64,000 nt of DNA from Anaerococcus vaginimassiliensis (lineage in GTDB: Bacteria; Bacillota; Clostridia; Tissierellales; Peptoniphilaceae): the NCBI RefSeq assembly GCF_900626155.1, contig NZ_LR130844.1:618060-682059 (forward strand). Direction: 5' to 3'. Shown here piece after piece: positions 48,035 through 58,800 of the stretch (position 1 is the first letter of the stretch; each line of letters begins with the position of its first letter). The notes below the pieces were generated by a model. That model did not search any database. It was not told the DNA's origin and saw nothing but the letters and a program-made list of their open reading frames with translations. Made by a program: the position numbers and the translations under genes.

Positions 48035-49792
48035 TTGAATAAAGGTAAAATTACAAAAGTATCTGGACCATTGATAGAGGCAGAGGGATTATCCGAAGCT
48101 AATATCTATGACGTGGTCGAGGTATCAAAAGATAAGCTCATCGGCGAAATAATTGAGATGAGAGGGGATGTTGCCAGCATCCAAGTTTACGAGGAGACAA
48201 CTGGAATTGGACCTGGCGATGAAGTAGTATCTACAGGTCATCCCCTATCAGTAGAACTTGGACCAGGTATGCTTGAGAGAATGTACGATGGTATCCAAAG
48301 ACCACTTGAAAAACTTGAAGATCTTGCTGGAGAATTCCTAACAAGAGGTGTAACAAGCCCAGCCCTAGATAGGGACAGAGTTTGGGAATTTAATCCAACA
48401 GCAAGTGTTTCTGATAAGGTAGAAGCAGGTGATATCATTGGAGAAGTAGAAGAAACAAGTGTAATCACTCATAAGATTATGATTCCACTTGGAATATCTG
48501 GAACAATCAAAGATATCAAGGCTGGTGAGTTTAAAGTCGATGAAACAGTTGCAATTATAGAAACTGAAGATGGGGATAAAGAAGTAACTATGGTCCAAAA
48601 ATGGCCAGTAAGAACTGCCCGCCCATCTAAAAGAAAACTTGACCCTAATGAACCACTAATTACAGGTCAAAGGGTAATAGATACATTCTTCCCAGTAGCT
48701 AAAGGTGGTACTGCAGCAATCCCAGGACCTTTTGGTTCAGGAAAGACTGTTGTTCAACACCAAATCGCAAAATATGCTGATGCCGACATAGTTATCTATG
48801 TAGGTTGTGGTGAACGTGGAAACGAGATGACTGACGTACTTAATGAATTCCCAGAGCTAATCGATCCAAAAACTGGTGAATCAATCATGAAACGTACAGT
48901 TCTTATTGCAAACACATCAAACATGCCAGTAGCTGCCCGTGAGGCAAGTATTTATACAGGAATTACTCTTGCTGAATACTTTAGAGATATGGGATATAAC
49001 GTAGCTATGATGGCAGATTCCACATCCAGATGGGCAGAGGCCCTCCGTGAGATGAGTGGTCGTCTTGAAGAGATGCCAGGAGATGAAGGTTTCCCAGCTT
49101 ATCTTGCAAGTAGAATCGCAGACTTTTACGAAAGAGCTGGTAAGGTAGAAGTTTTAGGATCTAGAGATGATATAGGTTCATTATCAGTTATTGGAGCTGT
49201 AAGCCCTCCAGGAGGAGACTTGTCAGAACCAGTAACCCAAGCTACCCTTCGTATAGTAAAAGTATTCTGGGGACTTGATTATGACCTATCTTATCAAAGA
49301 CACTTCCCAGCTATAAACTGGCTATCATCTTATTCTTTGTATCAAGATAAGATGGATAAGTATATCGATAGTGAAGTAGATGAAGATTTCTCTAAAAATA
49401 GAAAAAGATCAATGAGTCTCTTGCAACAAGAATCAGGACTTCAAGAAGTAGTAAGGCTTGTAGGACGTGATGCTTTATCTGATGATGACAAACTAAAACT
49501 AGATGTTACAAAATCAATCAGAGAAGATTACCTCCAACAAAATGCCTTCCACGATGTAGATACTTATTGTTCACTTAAAAAACAAGATAAGATGCTAAAT
49601 GTGATACTTTATAACTACGATAAGTCACTAGAGGCATTGTCAAATGGAGTAGAACTAGAAGATATTGAAAAACTTCCAGTTCGTGAGAGAATAACAAGAC
49701 TAAAACTAATCTCAGAAGATGATATAGATCAAATTAATGAGATTAGAAGTGAAATAGATAAGCAAATTGATGAGCTTATAAGGGAGGCATAA
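48035..49792 (+). CDS. ntpA: V-type ATPase catalytic subunit A
   Basis: The 585-residue subunit hydrolyses ATP. Walker A GPFGSGKT is at residues 231-238 and [19 protein letters not shown] gives the arginine-rich region. The non-homologous insert of V-type A subunits (about residues 120-200) is present. The start is TTG 48035, with AAGGAG at 48023-48028. It overlaps ntpB by one base (TAATG). Confidence 0.97.
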   Translation: MNKGKITKVSGPLIEAEGLSEANIYDVVEVSKDKLIGEIIEMRGDVASIQVYEETTGIGPGDEVVSTGHPLSVELGPGMLERMYDGIQRPLEKLEDLAGEFLTRGVTSPALDRDRVWEFNPTASVSDKVEAGDIIGEVEETSVITHKIMIPLGISGTIKDIKAGEFKVDETVAIIETEDGDKEVTMVQKWPVRTARPSKRKLDPNEPLITGQRVIDTFFPVAKGGTAAIPGPFGSGKTVVQHQIAKYADADIVIYVGCGERGNEMTDVLNEFPELIDPKTGESIMKRTVLIANTSNMPVAAREASIYTGITLAEYFRDMGYNVAMMADSTSRWAEALREMSGRLEEMPGDEGFPAYLASRIADFYERAGKVEVLGSRDDIGSLSVIGAVSPPGGDLSEPVTQATLRIVKVFWGLDYDLSYQRHFPAINWLSSYSLYQDKMDKYIDSEVDEDFSKNRKRSMSLLQQESGLQEVVRLVGRDALSDDDKLKLDVTKSIREDYLQQNAFHDVDTYCSLKKQDKMLNVILYNYDKSLEALSNGVELEDIEKLPVRERITRLKLISEDDIDQINEIRSEIDKQIDELIREA

Positions 49793-51159
49793 TGTTAAAA
49801 GAATATAAAACAGTTTCTGAAGTAGTTGGCCCTCTTATGCTCGTTGAGGGAGTAGAAGGTGTCAACTTTGATGAGCTTGTAGATATCGAAATGCAATCTG
49901 GTGAACGCCGCCGTGGACGTGTTATAGAAATTAACAAAGATCGTGCCATGGTCCAACTTTTCGAAGGATCTACAGGAATTAACCTAAAATCTACATCAGT
50001 TAGATTTTTGGGAAGACCACTTGAGCTTGGTGTATCTGAAGATATGATAGGACGTGCCTTTAATGGTTTAGGTGAGCCAATCGACGACGGTCCTTCTATA
50101 ATTCCAGAAGAAAAAAGAGATGTAAATGGTACAGCAATAAATCCAGTATCAAGAGATTATCCATCAGAATTTATCCAAACAGGAATTTCTACTATAGATG
50201 GACTTAACACTCTAGTTCGTGGACAAAAACTTCCTATCTTTTCAGGGAACGGACTTCCACACAACCAAGTAGCAGCACAAATTGCTAGACAAGCTAGAGT
50301 ATTATCTGATGATGAGGGATTTGCGGTAGTATTTGCAGCTATAGGTATCACTTTCGAAGAGGCTCAATTCTTCATGGATGACTTTAGAAAAACAGGTGCT
50401 TTGGATAGGTCTGTTCTATTTATGAACCTTGCTGATGACCCAGCAATAGAGCGTCTATCAACACCAAAGATGGCCCTAACTGCTGCAGAATATCTTGCTT
50501 TTGAAAAGGATATGCAAGTTCTTGTTATAATGACAGACATGACAAACTATGCAGAAGCCCTTCGTGAGGTATCAGCTGCTCGTAAGGAAGTTCCAGGTCG
50601 TCGTGGATACCCAGGATATTTATATACAGACCTTTCAACTCTCTATGAAAGAGCAGGAAAACTTCGTGGCAAACCAGGAACAATTACACAAATTCCTATA
50701 TTATCCATGCCAGAAGATGATATTACTCACCCAATCCCAGACCTAACAGGATATATTACAGAAGGACAAATAATCCTTGATAGAGGTCTCTATAATCAAG
50801 GAGTAGAACCACCTGTATCTATCCTTCCATCCCTATCAAGACTTAAAGATAAGGGTATAGGAAAAGGAAAAACTAGAGAAGACCATGCAGATACTATGAA
50901 CCAAATCTATGCAGCCTACGCATCAGGTGTCGATGCTCGTGAGCTACAAAAGATCTTGGGTGATTCTGCTCTATCAGAAGCTGACCTTGCCTTCGCAAAA
51001 TTTGCCAAGGAATTCGAAGAAAGATATATAAACCAAGGTTATTACACAAATAGGACTATAGAAGATACCCTAAACCTAGGTTGGGAACTACTAAAAATAA
51101 TACCAAAATCAGAGCTTAAGAGAATTGACGATAAGTTAATTGAAAAATATTTAGATTAG
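49792..51159 (+). CDS. ntpB: V-type ATPase regulatory subunit B
   Basis: The 455-residue subunit B alternates with A and lacks a functional Walker A: the place reads [18 protein letters not shown]. It has [21 protein letters not shown] sequence (with AVVFAAIG here) and SLYERAGK-type [10 protein letters not shown]. Family length is normal. It overlaps the A gene stop and is followed 9 bases later by D. Confidence 0.97.
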   Translation: MLKEYKTVSEVVGPLMLVEGVEGVNFDELVDIEMQSGERRRGRVIEINKDRAMVQLFEGSTGINLKSTSVRFLGRPLELGVSEDMIGRAFNGLGEPIDDGPSIIPEEKRDVNGTAINPVSRDYPSEFIQTGISTIDGLNTLVRGQKLPIFSGNGLPHNQVAAQIARQARVLSDDEGFAVVFAAIGITFEEAQFFMDDFRKTGALDRSVLFMNLADDPAIERLSTPKMALTAAEYLAFEKDMQVLVIMTDMTNYAEALREVSAARKEVPGRRGYPGYLYTDLSTLYERAGKLRGKPGTITQIPILSMPEDDITHPIPDLTGYITEGQIILDRGLYNQGVEPPVSILPSLSRLKDKGIGKGKTREDHADTMNQIYAAYASGVDARELQKILGDSALSEADLAFAKFAKEFEERYINQGYYTNRTIEDTLNLGWELLKIIPKSELKRIDDKLIEKYLD

Positions 51160-51168
51160 GAGATAGCC

Positions 51169-51804
51169 ATGGCAAGATTAAAAGTAACGCCAACAAGGAT
51201 GAATCTAAATACATTAAAAGAAAGACTTGCAACTAGTAAACGTGGCTACAAGCTACTAAAAGATAAGCAAGATGAGTTAATGAGACAGTTCTTAGAGCTA
51301 ATTAGAAAAAATAAAAAATTAAGGGAAGAAGTAGAAAAAGAACTAGAAGATTCTTTTTCTGACTTCCTAATCGCAAGTGCTTTTATGAGCCCAGAGTTTC
51401 TAGAAGAAGCAGTAAGCTTTCCTACACAAAAACTTGGCGTTGATATAAGTATAAAAAATGTCATGAGTGTAAGAATTCCTAAGATGGAATTTAAGGTAGA
51501 AGAAAATGAAAATGCCAGCATGTTTCCTTACGGATATGCAGAAACTTCTGCAGGTCTAGATAAGGCAATAAAGGGATTAAATGAAGTAATGAATAGGCTT
51601 CTAGAACTTGCTGAGCTAGAAAAAACTACTCAACTTATGGCGGATGAAATTGAAAGCACAAGAAGAAGAGTAAACGCCCTAGAATATAGGACTATTCCAG
51701 ATCTTGAAGAAACTATCAAATATATAAGGGCAAAACTAGAAGAAAACGAGAGAGCAACAATATCAAGACTGATGAAGGTAAAAGATATTATCTCAGATCA
51801 ATAA
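51169..51804 (+). CDS. ntpD: V-type ATPase subunit D
   Basis: The 211-residue central-shaft subunit begins KVTPTRMNLNTLKERLATSKRGYKLLKDK (positions 5-33), the family hallmark, and is helical throughout, ending near TISRLMKVKDII. It is the last gene of the V-ATPase operon; no ntpH or ntpJ follows. An intrinsic terminator ends the operon. Confidence 0.96.
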   Translation: MARLKVTPTRMNLNTLKERLATSKRGYKLLKDKQDELMRQFLELIRKNKKLREEVEKELEDSFSDFLIASAFMSPEFLEEAVSFPTQKLGVDISIKNVMSVRIPKMEFKVEENENASMFPYGYAETSAGLDKAIKGLNEVMNRLLELAELEKTTQLMADEIESTRRRVNALEYRTIPDLEETIKYIRAKLEENERATISRLMKVKDIISDQ

Positions 51805-51808
51805 AAGT

Positions 51809-51835
51809 AAGAAGGCCAGTTAGGTCTTCTTTTTT
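51809..51835 (+). terminator. Terminator of the V-ATPase operon
   Basis: AAGAAGGCC pairs with GGTCTTCTT (one G-T pair) around AGTTA, followed by TTTTT. The following gap to 52015 holds nothing I recognise. Confidence 0.88.
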
Positions 51836-52015
51836 ATATTGTTTAAGAGGTAAAAGACCTTTAATATATATAAAAAATAAGTATAGTATAAGACGCACGG
51901 CAATTTATTTGAGTTTATTGTAAGAATTAAAATGTAAAGGATACGACACATGTTCTTTGGCATTTTGTTAGTAAAGCCTGCCTTATAAATATTTAAAACT
52001 CATAGAGAGGTCTTT

Positions 52016-53620
52016 ATGGATAGTAAAAAATTGAAACCAGCCCTAGGGATTGCTATTTTATCTCTAGGACTTGCTATATATATTTCAAATACAGGAGTTG
52101 TTACTGAGGCTAGTATTTGGTCGCTTTTCCCACCATTGGTAGCTATTTTCGTAGCTTTGTTTACTAAAGAAGTTTTTTCTTCTTTGTTTTTAGGAATAGT
52201 AACTGGAGCAATCCTTGCATCAGGTGGATCAGTCGCAGCTTTTCTAAATAATGTAGTATATGAAGGATTTATTACTTCTATTTCACAAACGTCAGGTATA
52301 TTTATATTTTTAGTTGTACTTGGAATTATGGTAGTGTTAATCAATTTTTCTGGAGGATCCAAAGCTTTTGGAAATTGGGCTAACGCTAGGATTAAAACAA
52401 GGAAACAATCGCAGATAGCGACCTTTTTCTTATGTATAATGCTATTTATTGATGATTATTTCAATTGCTTGACAAGTGGGTCTGTTATGAAGTCTATAAC
52501 TGATTCTCACAAGGTATCAAGGGCAAAGCTTGCCTACATAATAGATGCAACTGCAGCACCAGTTTGTATGATAGCTCCTATATCTTCATGGGCAGCTGCC
52601 GTTTCTGGTTACGCAGAAAATAGCCACATGTCAGGTATAGAGCTATTTGTAAAGTCAATCCCCTTTAATTTCTATTCGCTTTTAACCTTGGTTTTTGTAG
52701 TATGTATTATTGTTTTTGACAATGATTTTGGTCCAATGAAGACCTTTGAAGAAAAAGCTATGAATGAAGGAGAATTAGGAATAAGTAAGGACGTAACAAT
52801 AGATGCATCTCATGGACATGAAAGTGGATCTGTAATTGATTTGGTTTTTCCAATTATTACATTAATTGTATCTTGCGTTATGAGTTTAATTAATGTCGGA
52901 GGATTTTTCGATGTTAAAAGTCCTTACTATCACGATTTTGTAAATGCTTTTGCAAATACTGATTCATCAGTAGCTCTAGCTATGGGATCACTTGTTGCAC
53001 TTGTAATTACGATTGGGTTTTTTGTAGGGAAAAAAGCTTTGACTTTTGAAAAGTCAATGGATGCTATTTCGGAAGGTTTTTCTTCAATGGTATCTGCCAT
53101 TTTGATTTTGACAATGGCAACAAGCCTTAAAAACATATCTAACGACTTATTAGGATCAACTGAATATGTGGGTGGTCTTATGGAAAATGCAGCAGGAAGT
53201 CTCAATTCATTTTTACCTGTTGTAATCTTTGTTGTAGCAATATTTCTTGCCTTTGCAACAGGGACTAGTTGGGGAACCTTTGGGATTTTGATACCAATTG
53301 TAGTTTCTATGTTTGAGCCTACAAATCCAATATTTTTCATAGGGATATCTGCAACTTTATCAGGAGCCGTTTGTGGAGACCACCTATCACCAATATCAGA
53401 TACAACTATTATGTCATCGACAGGAGCAGGTTGTATTCATATAGACCATGTCAAAACACAACTACCATATGGTATGACTGTTGCAGCTATTGCTTCTGTG
53501 GCTTATATTATAGCAGGATTTACTCACTCAGCAGCCATATCTCTAGCCTTTGGTATAATTGCAATTTTAACTTTGATGTATATATTAAAAACAAGAAATA
53601 AGAAGGAGCTTAGCCTATAA
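52016..53620 (+). CDS. NhaC-family Na+/H+ antiporter or related carrier
   Basis: The 534-residue protein has about twelve membrane segments and NhaC-family motifs such as IDDYFNCLTSGSVMKSI, GTSWGTFGILIPIV and CGDHLSPISDTTIMSSTGAGC. NhaC carriers exchange Na+ for H+, though some carry amino acids or organic acids. Position directly after a likely Na+ V-ATPase supports Na+ cycling. AGAGGTC precedes ATG 52016. Confidence 0.9.
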   Translation: MDSKKLKPALGIAILSLGLAIYISNTGVVTEASIWSLFPPLVAIFVALFTKEVFSSLFLGIVTGAILASGGSVAAFLNNVVYEGFITSISQTSGIFIFLVVLGIMVVLINFSGGSKAFGNWANARIKTRKQSQIATFFLCIMLFIDDYFNCLTSGSVMKSITDSHKVSRAKLAYIIDATAAPVCMIAPISSWAAAVSGYAENSHMSGIELFVKSIPFNFYSLLTLVFVVCIIVFDNDFGPMKTFEEKAMNEGELGISKDVTIDASHGHESGSVIDLVFPIITLIVSCVMSLINVGGFFDVKSPYYHDFVNAFANTDSSVALAMGSLVALVITIGFFVGKKALTFEKSMDAISEGFSSMVSAILILTMATSLKNISNDLLGSTEYVGGLMENAAGSLNSFLPVVIFVVAIFLAFATGTSWGTFGILIPIVVSMFEPTNPIFFIGISATLSGAVCGDHLSPISDTTIMSSTGAGCIHIDHVKTQLPYGMTVAAIASVAYIIAGFTHSAAISLAFGIIAILTLMYILKTRNKKELSL

Positions 53621-53638
53621 AAGGCTGGCTTTTTTTTG
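53612..53638 (+). terminator. Terminator after the NhaC gene
   Basis: AGCC pairs with GGCT around TATAAAA and is followed by GGC and T8. The stem overlaps the stop codon. Confidence 0.65.
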
Positions 53639-53650
53639 TACATAAATGTT

Positions 53651-53679
53651 TTGACAATAGTAATTTTATTGTATATAGT
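53651..53679 (+). promoter_or_regulatory. Promoter of the CBS/CorC gene
   Basis: TTGACA at 53651-53656, 17 bases, TATAGT at 53674-53679; the start codon is 40 bases downstream. Confidence 0.65.
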
Positions 53680-53719
53680 TATTCTTAGATATAGAAAAAA
53701 GAACGGAGAGATATTATAA

Positions 53720-55048
53720 ATGGACCAAGGACCCTACCATAGTTTAGTTACAAGTCTTATTACAATTTTATTTTTAGTAGTTAATGGAGCTTTTACAGCT
53801 ATACATACGGGATTAATAACATTAAATCCAAGCAAGTTGGAAGAAGAAAAAGAAAACGACGCAAGAGCAAACACTATTTTAAAAGTTATATCTAATCAGG
53901 ATAGACTAAATCAATCTTTTGATATAATAAACATCATCTTTTCACTTTTAACAATTGCTTATTTTGCCAAAAGATTAAGTGAAGTTAGCTCTGATGGATT
54001 TTTCTTTGGTGGTTTCTTATCTTTAAGGTGGATGACCTTTATTGCAATAGTTATATACGCAATCCTTAAAGTTATATTTGTAGATAAAATACCCCAAAGA
54101 ATTGGAGTAAGATTTCCTATGGAAATAACTAGATCTACTGTAGGTATTACTAAATTTGTAATGTTTTTGACCAAACCTTTGGTTACTATAACGACTTCTG
54201 TTACCAATCTTTTGATGAATATATTTGGAATAGAAGCTAAGAATATCCAAAAACAAGTTACCAATGAACAGATCAAGTCTATAGTTCAAATAGGTGAAGA
54301 CCAAGGTATTCTAAGACCAATGGAGTCAAAAATGATTCATTCTATAATGGCCTTTGATGACCTATTAGCAGAAGAGATAATGACAGCGAGAACTGACGTA
54401 TTTATGATTGATATAGCTGATAGGGATAGGGAATATCTAGATGAATTTGTAAAGATTAAACACGCAAGGATTCCTGTATATGAAGATGAACTTGATAATA
54501 TATTAGGGATCGTATATACAAAAGATTATCTACTAGAGGCTACCAGGGTTGGACTTAGAAATGTAGATATAAAGGAAATACTAAGACCTGCCTACTTTGC
54601 CCCAGATAAGATTGAAACAGACAAGCTATTTTCTGATATGCAAAAAAAACACATCCATATGGCTATTTTGATAGATGAATATGGTGGATTTTCTGGAGTT
54701 GTGACTATGGAAGACCTTATCGAGGAGATAGTCGGAGATATTGATGATAGTTTTGATAATGATACTCCAGAGATAAAAGAAAATGGAAAAAATGTATTTG
54801 TTGTAAAAGGGTCTATAGGAATTAAAGATTTAAATGAAAAGGTAGATATAGACATAGACGAAGATAACGAAAACTACGATTCTCTTGGAGGTTTTATAAT
54901 AGATAGGTTGGGTTATATACCAGATGAAACCTCCAATGTAACCTTAAATTATAATGGTTATGAGATAAAAATCCTCTACATTGAAGAAAATAGGATTAAA
55001 GCAGTTAGACTTAGAAAATTAAAAAAACAAAACCAGAAAGAAGACTAA
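53720..55048 (+). CDS. CNNM/HlyC-CorC-type membrane protein with CBS domains
   Basis: The 442-residue protein has a DUF21/CNNM membrane domain (about residues 10-180, four segments), a CBS pair (about 215-340, with PVYEDELDNILGIVYTKD and GFSGVVTMEDLIEEIVGDI) and a C-terminal CorC_HlyC domain. Relatives export Mg2+ or Na+. The "hemolysin" label for this family is historical. It is transcribed from its own promoter. Confidence 0.9.
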   Translation: MDQGPYHSLVTSLITILFLVVNGAFTAIHTGLITLNPSKLEEEKENDARANTILKVISNQDRLNQSFDIINIIFSLLTIAYFAKRLSEVSSDGFFFGGFLSLRWMTFIAIVIYAILKVIFVDKIPQRIGVRFPMEITRSTVGITKFVMFLTKPLVTITTSVTNLLMNIFGIEAKNIQKQVTNEQIKSIVQIGEDQGILRPMESKMIHSIMAFDDLLAEEIMTARTDVFMIDIADRDREYLDEFVKIKHARIPVYEDELDNILGIVYTKDYLLEATRVGLRNVDIKEILRPAYFAPDKIETDKLFSDMQKKHIHMAILIDEYGGFSGVVTMEDLIEEIVGDIDDSFDNDTPEIKENGKNVFVVKGSIGIKDLNEKVDIDIDEDNENYDSLGGFIIDRLGYIPDETSNVTLNYNGYEIKILYIEENRIKAVRLRKLKKQNQKED

Positions 55049-55128
55049 AATAACCCTATTTAAGATGATTTAGAAGTTATCTTGATAGATTTTTTGTAGA
55101 CTTACTAAAAAACATTTATAATAGAATT

Positions 55129-55175
55129 AGCCCTAAAGGATGAGAACAATTCTCAAATCCCTCAGGGCTTTTATT
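55129..55175 (+). terminator. Terminator after the CBS/CorC gene
   Basis: AGCCCT and AGGGCT pair at the base, with an inner GGAT/ATCC and GAGAA/TTCTC stem, followed by TTTTATTTT. The gap to 55255 holds nothing else that I recognise. Confidence 0.85.
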
Positions 55176-55255
55176 TTAATAAAAATGATATTATTTTTTA
55201 TAATAATAAGAAAATAAAAGAAGTATCGGAGATTTTACTCTTACATTTCTAATAC

Positions 55256-56929
55256 TTATATATTTTTATCAATCATATTTGTTTCAGCCATCTTATCGTA
55301 TTTTTCGAAAAAGACAAAGGATCCATCTAGAATATAAATATTATCAAAGCCGTAATTAGCTAACAATTTCGCAGTATTTGATGATTTTCCTCCATTTGTA
55401 TCATATAAAACAATTTTCTTATCCCTAGGAAGAAAAGAGTGGTCATCTCTAAAGTTTATTCCATCAAGGGATTTGGCAGTCTTTATATGAGCTTTTTCAT
55501 AAGAATTTTTATCTCTTAAATCATAGATTTCATAGGCTTTATAATTCTCTATCAAGTCTTTTATTTTAACAGCTTTAAGTTTACCTTCAAAAATATTTAT
55601 TGCCTGATTGGCTAGGATATTTGTAGCATCTTCTACAGTTGAATATAAGGGTTGGTAGGCAAGTTCTAAGTCATAGAGATCATATATTGTGGCTTTTCTT
55701 TTAATCATTGAAGCTATAACGTCAATTCTCTTATCAACTACACCATATCCTAGGCCCTGAGCTCCATAAATTGTCCCATCATTCTTATCAAAAAGTATTT
55801 TTAGGTATATTGGTTTGGAGTCGGGCATAATAGCAACAGAATCCCTATGGGAAATAAGAACACTTTCGTAGGAAAATCCCGACTTTTCTAAACTAGCCTC
55901 ATTAAGACCAGTCATGGCTATATTTAGGTCGAAGCTTCTTAGGGCAAATGTTCCTATAAATTCAGGAGGATTGGCTTTTTTACCCAAAAGATATTTTGCA
56001 AGAAATTTTGCTTGCCTGTGGGCAGGCCAAGCGAGATTAAGCTTAGTTTTTTCCTTTGTTATAAAATTTATAGGATTTATTACATCGCCTATTGCAAAGA
56101 TAGCTTCATCACTTGTCCTAAAATTAACATCTACACTTATGGACCTGTCTTCTTCGAGATTAAGTCCCGCATTTTTTGCAAGATCACTTGAAGGTCTTGC
56201 TCCAAGGGCAAGAATTACTAGGTCGGCGTTTTCTTCTGATCCATCATCGAATTTAACAAAATTCTTATCGATTTCTACAAGAGATTTCCCCTCGATAATA
56301 TTTACATTATTTTCTTTGATATTTTCTTTAATAAAACCCTTAAGGTCCATATCTATAATTGATAAAAGAGAAGTGTTTTTTCTTATAAGCATAGAAATAT
56401 TGATATTTCCAAGCTTATGGATTGATTCGGCAGTCTCTATTGCAACAAAACCACCACCTGCTATAAATACATTCTTTACCTTTTCTTCTTCAATATAGGA
56501 CCTTATTTTCTCAACATCAACTACATTTTTGACAGAAAAAACATGAGGGTTATCATAACCGCTAATAGAAGATGGACGATTTTCCTTACTTCCTGGAGCA
56601 AGGATTAGATAATCATAAGTTTCGTTAAAGATGGTATTATTTTCTTTATCTAAAACTTCTACATATTTTTCTTTTCTATTTATTGAAATAACCTCGTGGT
56701 ATCTCTTAGCTTTTATATTGTATCCCTTCAAAAAAGATTCGGGAGTTCTATTTATAAGAGAAGAGGAGTTTTCTATTTCATAAGAAAGGTAGTAGGGAAT
56801 CTCACAATTACCGAAAGATAGGTCCCTATCCTTTTCAAACATTACTATTTCACAAGTTTCATCTAACCTTCTAAGATTTGCTGCAAAGGTTGCTCCACCC
56901 GCAACAGCTCCAACTATAACAACTTTCAT
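55256..56929 (-). CDS. CoA-disulfide-reductase-like protein with Cys-less rhodanese domain
   Basis: The 557-residue protein has the FAD motif IVGAVAGGATFAANL, the single active Cys in SFGNCEIPYY (Cys42) typical of CoADR and NADH oxidase/polysulfide reductase, and a C-terminal rhodanese domain (about residues 455-545). The rhodanese active loop usually starts with Cys; here it reads YDTNGGKSS, so no catalytic Cys. Candidate reactions are CoA-disulfide, polysulfide or peroxide reduction with NAD(P)H. GGAGG precedes ATG 56929. It stands alone. Confidence 0.88.
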   Translation of the reverse strand: MKVVIVGAVAGGATFAANLRRLDETCEIVMFEKDRDLSFGNCEIPYYLSYEIENSSSLINRTPESFLKGYNIKAKRYHEVISINRKEKYVEVLDKENNTIFNETYDYLILAPGSKENRPSSISGYDNPHVFSVKNVVDVEKIRSYIEEEKVKNVFIAGGGFVAIETAESIHKLGNINISMLIRKNTSLLSIIDMDLKGFIKENIKENNVNIIEGKSLVEIDKNFVKFDDGSEENADLVILALGARPSSDLAKNAGLNLEEDRSISVDVNFRTSDEAIFAIGDVINPINFITKEKTKLNLAWPAHRQAKFLAKYLLGKKANPPEFIGTFALRSFDLNIAMTGLNEASLEKSGFSYESVLISHRDSVAIMPDSKPIYLKILFDKNDGTIYGAQGLGYGVVDKRIDVIASMIKRKATIYDLYDLELAYQPLYSTVEDATNILANQAINIFEGKLKAVKIKDLIENYKAYEIYDLRDKNSYEKAHIKTAKSLDGINFRDDHSFLPRDKKIVLYDTNGGKSSNTAKLLANYGFDNIYILDGSFVFFEKYDKMAETNMIDKNI

Positions 56930-57063
56930 ATATACCTCCTCTTTCTTCTTTCTTTTAAAGTTTTACCCTAAAGGAGGAAATTTATTCTTTTTTTAAGTCC
57001 TTAGTCTATTATTTTTCTAAATAAGATATTTATAACTAAAACTCAGGTCTTAAAAATAAGCAA

Positions 57064-57102
57064 AAAATATGTCAGAAGTATTTTGTTACTCCTGACATAT
57101 TT
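57064..57102 (-). terminator. Terminator after PTS IIB
   Basis: On the minus strand ATATGTCAGGAGTA pairs with TACTTCTGACATAT around AACAAAA, then TTTT. The stem has one mismatch. Confidence 0.85.
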
Positions 57103-57106
57103 ATTC

Positions 57107-57580
57107 CTAGAATAAAGCATTTTCATCTATCGCTTTATCTTCATGTAAAGTTCTTACATCTATACTAATATTTTTATCGTTAATTTTCTTAAGAAAAACT
57201 TTATCTTCTTCTCCAAGATAAACATTGTCGGTTATCTTCTCTTTGTTAGGTAGACTTCTAATGTTTCCAACATTTACGCTTTTTATATCAAGACCTGCTT
57301 CTACTAATTTGTAAGCATCCTCTGGACTTTCAACAAGGATCATTGCCTTTTTATCTTCAAAGCTATCTTCTAGGTCTCTTGTTGTTCTATCAATCGTCCA
57401 GAATACTGTTTCTGCAAAAATTGGTGTAGCTATATTCATTAATTTTTGTTGGTCTCTATCTTCTGATATTATATCATTAGCAACTACTATAAGATCGGCA
57501 CCCTCTTTTTTGACCCAATCTCTACCAACTTGCCCGTGAAGCAATCTATCATCTATTCTTGTAAATACTATTTCTGCCAT
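57107..57580 (-). CDS. PTS mannose/fructose/sorbose-family component IIB
   Basis: The 157-residue protein has FTRIDDRLLHGQV with the phosphorylated His15 and the fold of the mannose-family IIB. It passes phosphate from IIA to the incoming sugar. No IIC or IID partner is in the window. It has its own promoter (57634-57661) and AGGAG site. The sugar is unknown. Confidence 0.93.
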   Translation of the reverse strand: MAEIVFTRIDDRLLHGQVGRDWVKKEGADLIVVANDIISEDRDQQKLMNIATPIFAETVFWTIDRTTRDLEDSFEDKKAMILVESPEDAYKLVEAGLDIKSVNVGNIRSLPNKEKITDNVYLGEEDKVFLKKINDKNISIDVRTLHEDKAIDENALF

Positions 57581-57633
57581 AATTTACTCCTCATAATTCC
57601 TATTTTTAAGTCATCCTATAATTTATATGCTAT

Positions 57634-57661
57634 ATTATAAGGTGAAAAAAACTTTTGTCAA
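57634..57661 (-). promoter_or_regulatory. Promoter of PTS IIB
   Basis: On the minus strand TTGACA (57661-57656) and TATAAT (57639-57634) are 16 bases apart, both exact matches, in the gap between galE and IIB. Confidence 0.75.
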
Positions 57662-57748
57662 ATGTTTAAATTTAAATATTTAGAGGAAATTTTCTGTAAA
57701 TAAGTGGGAAAATATTTCCAATAAAAATTACTATATGAAAGTTTATTT

Positions 57749-58768
57749 CTAACCCTCGTAGCCGTTAGGATTTTGTGATTGCCACCTCCATGAATCAGCA
57801 CACATTTCTTCTATTCCATTTTCTGCCTTCCAAGCTAAGAGTTTATAAGCTTTCTCGGCATTTGCGTAGGAAGTTGCTATATCACCATCTCTTCTTTCTA
57901 CTACCTCGTAAGGGATATTTTTACCTGAGGCTTTTTCAAAAGCCTTTACTACATCTAAGACAGAATATCCATTTCCAGTAGCAAGATTAATTATTTCTAG
58001 TTTATCTAAATTATCGAAATTTTCTACAGCAGCGAGGTGACCTTTAGCTAAATCTACTACATGGATATAGTCCCTAACACCTGTCCCATCAGGAGTATCA
58101 TAATCATCACCGAATACCTTTAGGTAAGGAAGTTTACCTGATGCTACTTGGGCAACATAAGGAAGGAGATTATTAGGTATCCCCTTTGGATCTTCGCCAA
58201 TTTTTCCCGATTTGTGAGCACCTATTGGGTTAAAGTACCTTAAAAGGACTATCTTCCATTCTGGATCAGAAATGTGTAAGTCAGTCATTATTTGCTCCAT
58301 CATAGACTTTGACCAACCATAAGGATTTGTACAATCTCTTTTTGGAAAATCTTCTGTAATTGGGAATTTGTCAGGATTCCCATAAACTGTGGCAGAGGAT
58401 GAAAATATTATATTTTTACAAGAAACTTCATCCATAGCTTCTAAGAGGCAAAGAGTGCCAGCTATATTATTATGATAGTACGAAAGAGGTAATTTTACTG
58501 ATTCGCTAACTGATTTAAGGGCTGCACAATGAATTACTAGGTCAATTTTTTCATTTATAAGAACATATTTTAGTTTTTCCTTATCTAATATATCAGCCTT
58601 ATAAAATTTAAGTTTCTTATTAGTAATCTCTTCTACCCTATCGAGGGACACTTTTGATGAGTTTGATAAATTGTCATAGATTATGACTTGGTAGTTGCTA
58701 TTTAATAATTCTACGGCTATATGGCTTCCTATATAGCCAGCTCCTCCTGTAATTAGTATGTTTTTCAT
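57749..58768 (-). CDS. galE: UDP-glucose 4-epimerase
   Basis: GalE interconverts UDP-glucose and UDP-galactose. The 339-residue protein starts NILITGGAGYIGSHIAVEL (NAD site) and has the catalytic SSSATVYG and YGWSKSMME (Tyr and Lys). The end is RWQSQNPNGYEG, typical of GalE. It lies between PTS IIA (33 bases upstream) and IIB, and has AGGAG. Confidence 0.96.
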   Translation of the reverse strand: MKNILITGGAGYIGSHIAVELLNSNYQVIIYDNLSNSSKVSLDRVEEITNKKLKFYKADILDKEKLKYVLINEKIDLVIHCAALKSVSESVKLPLSYYHNNIAGTLCLLEAMDEVSCKNIIFSSSATVYGNPDKFPITEDFPKRDCTNPYGWSKSMMEQIMTDLHISDPEWKIVLLRYFNPIGAHKSGKIGEDPKGIPNNLLPYVAQVASGKLPYLKVFGDDYDTPDGTGVRDYIHVVDLAKGHLAAVENFDNLDKLEIINLATGNGYSVLDVVKAFEKASGKNIPYEVVERRDGDIATSYANAEKAYKLLAWKAENGIEEMCADSWRWQSQNPNGYEG

Positions 58769-58800
58769 ATAATCTCCTATAGTTTGTATGTAGATAAAAT

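Noticed and set aside
55914..56498. Open frame of 194 codons opposite the CoADR-like gene
   Set aside because: Antisense shadow of a strongly supported flavoprotein gene.
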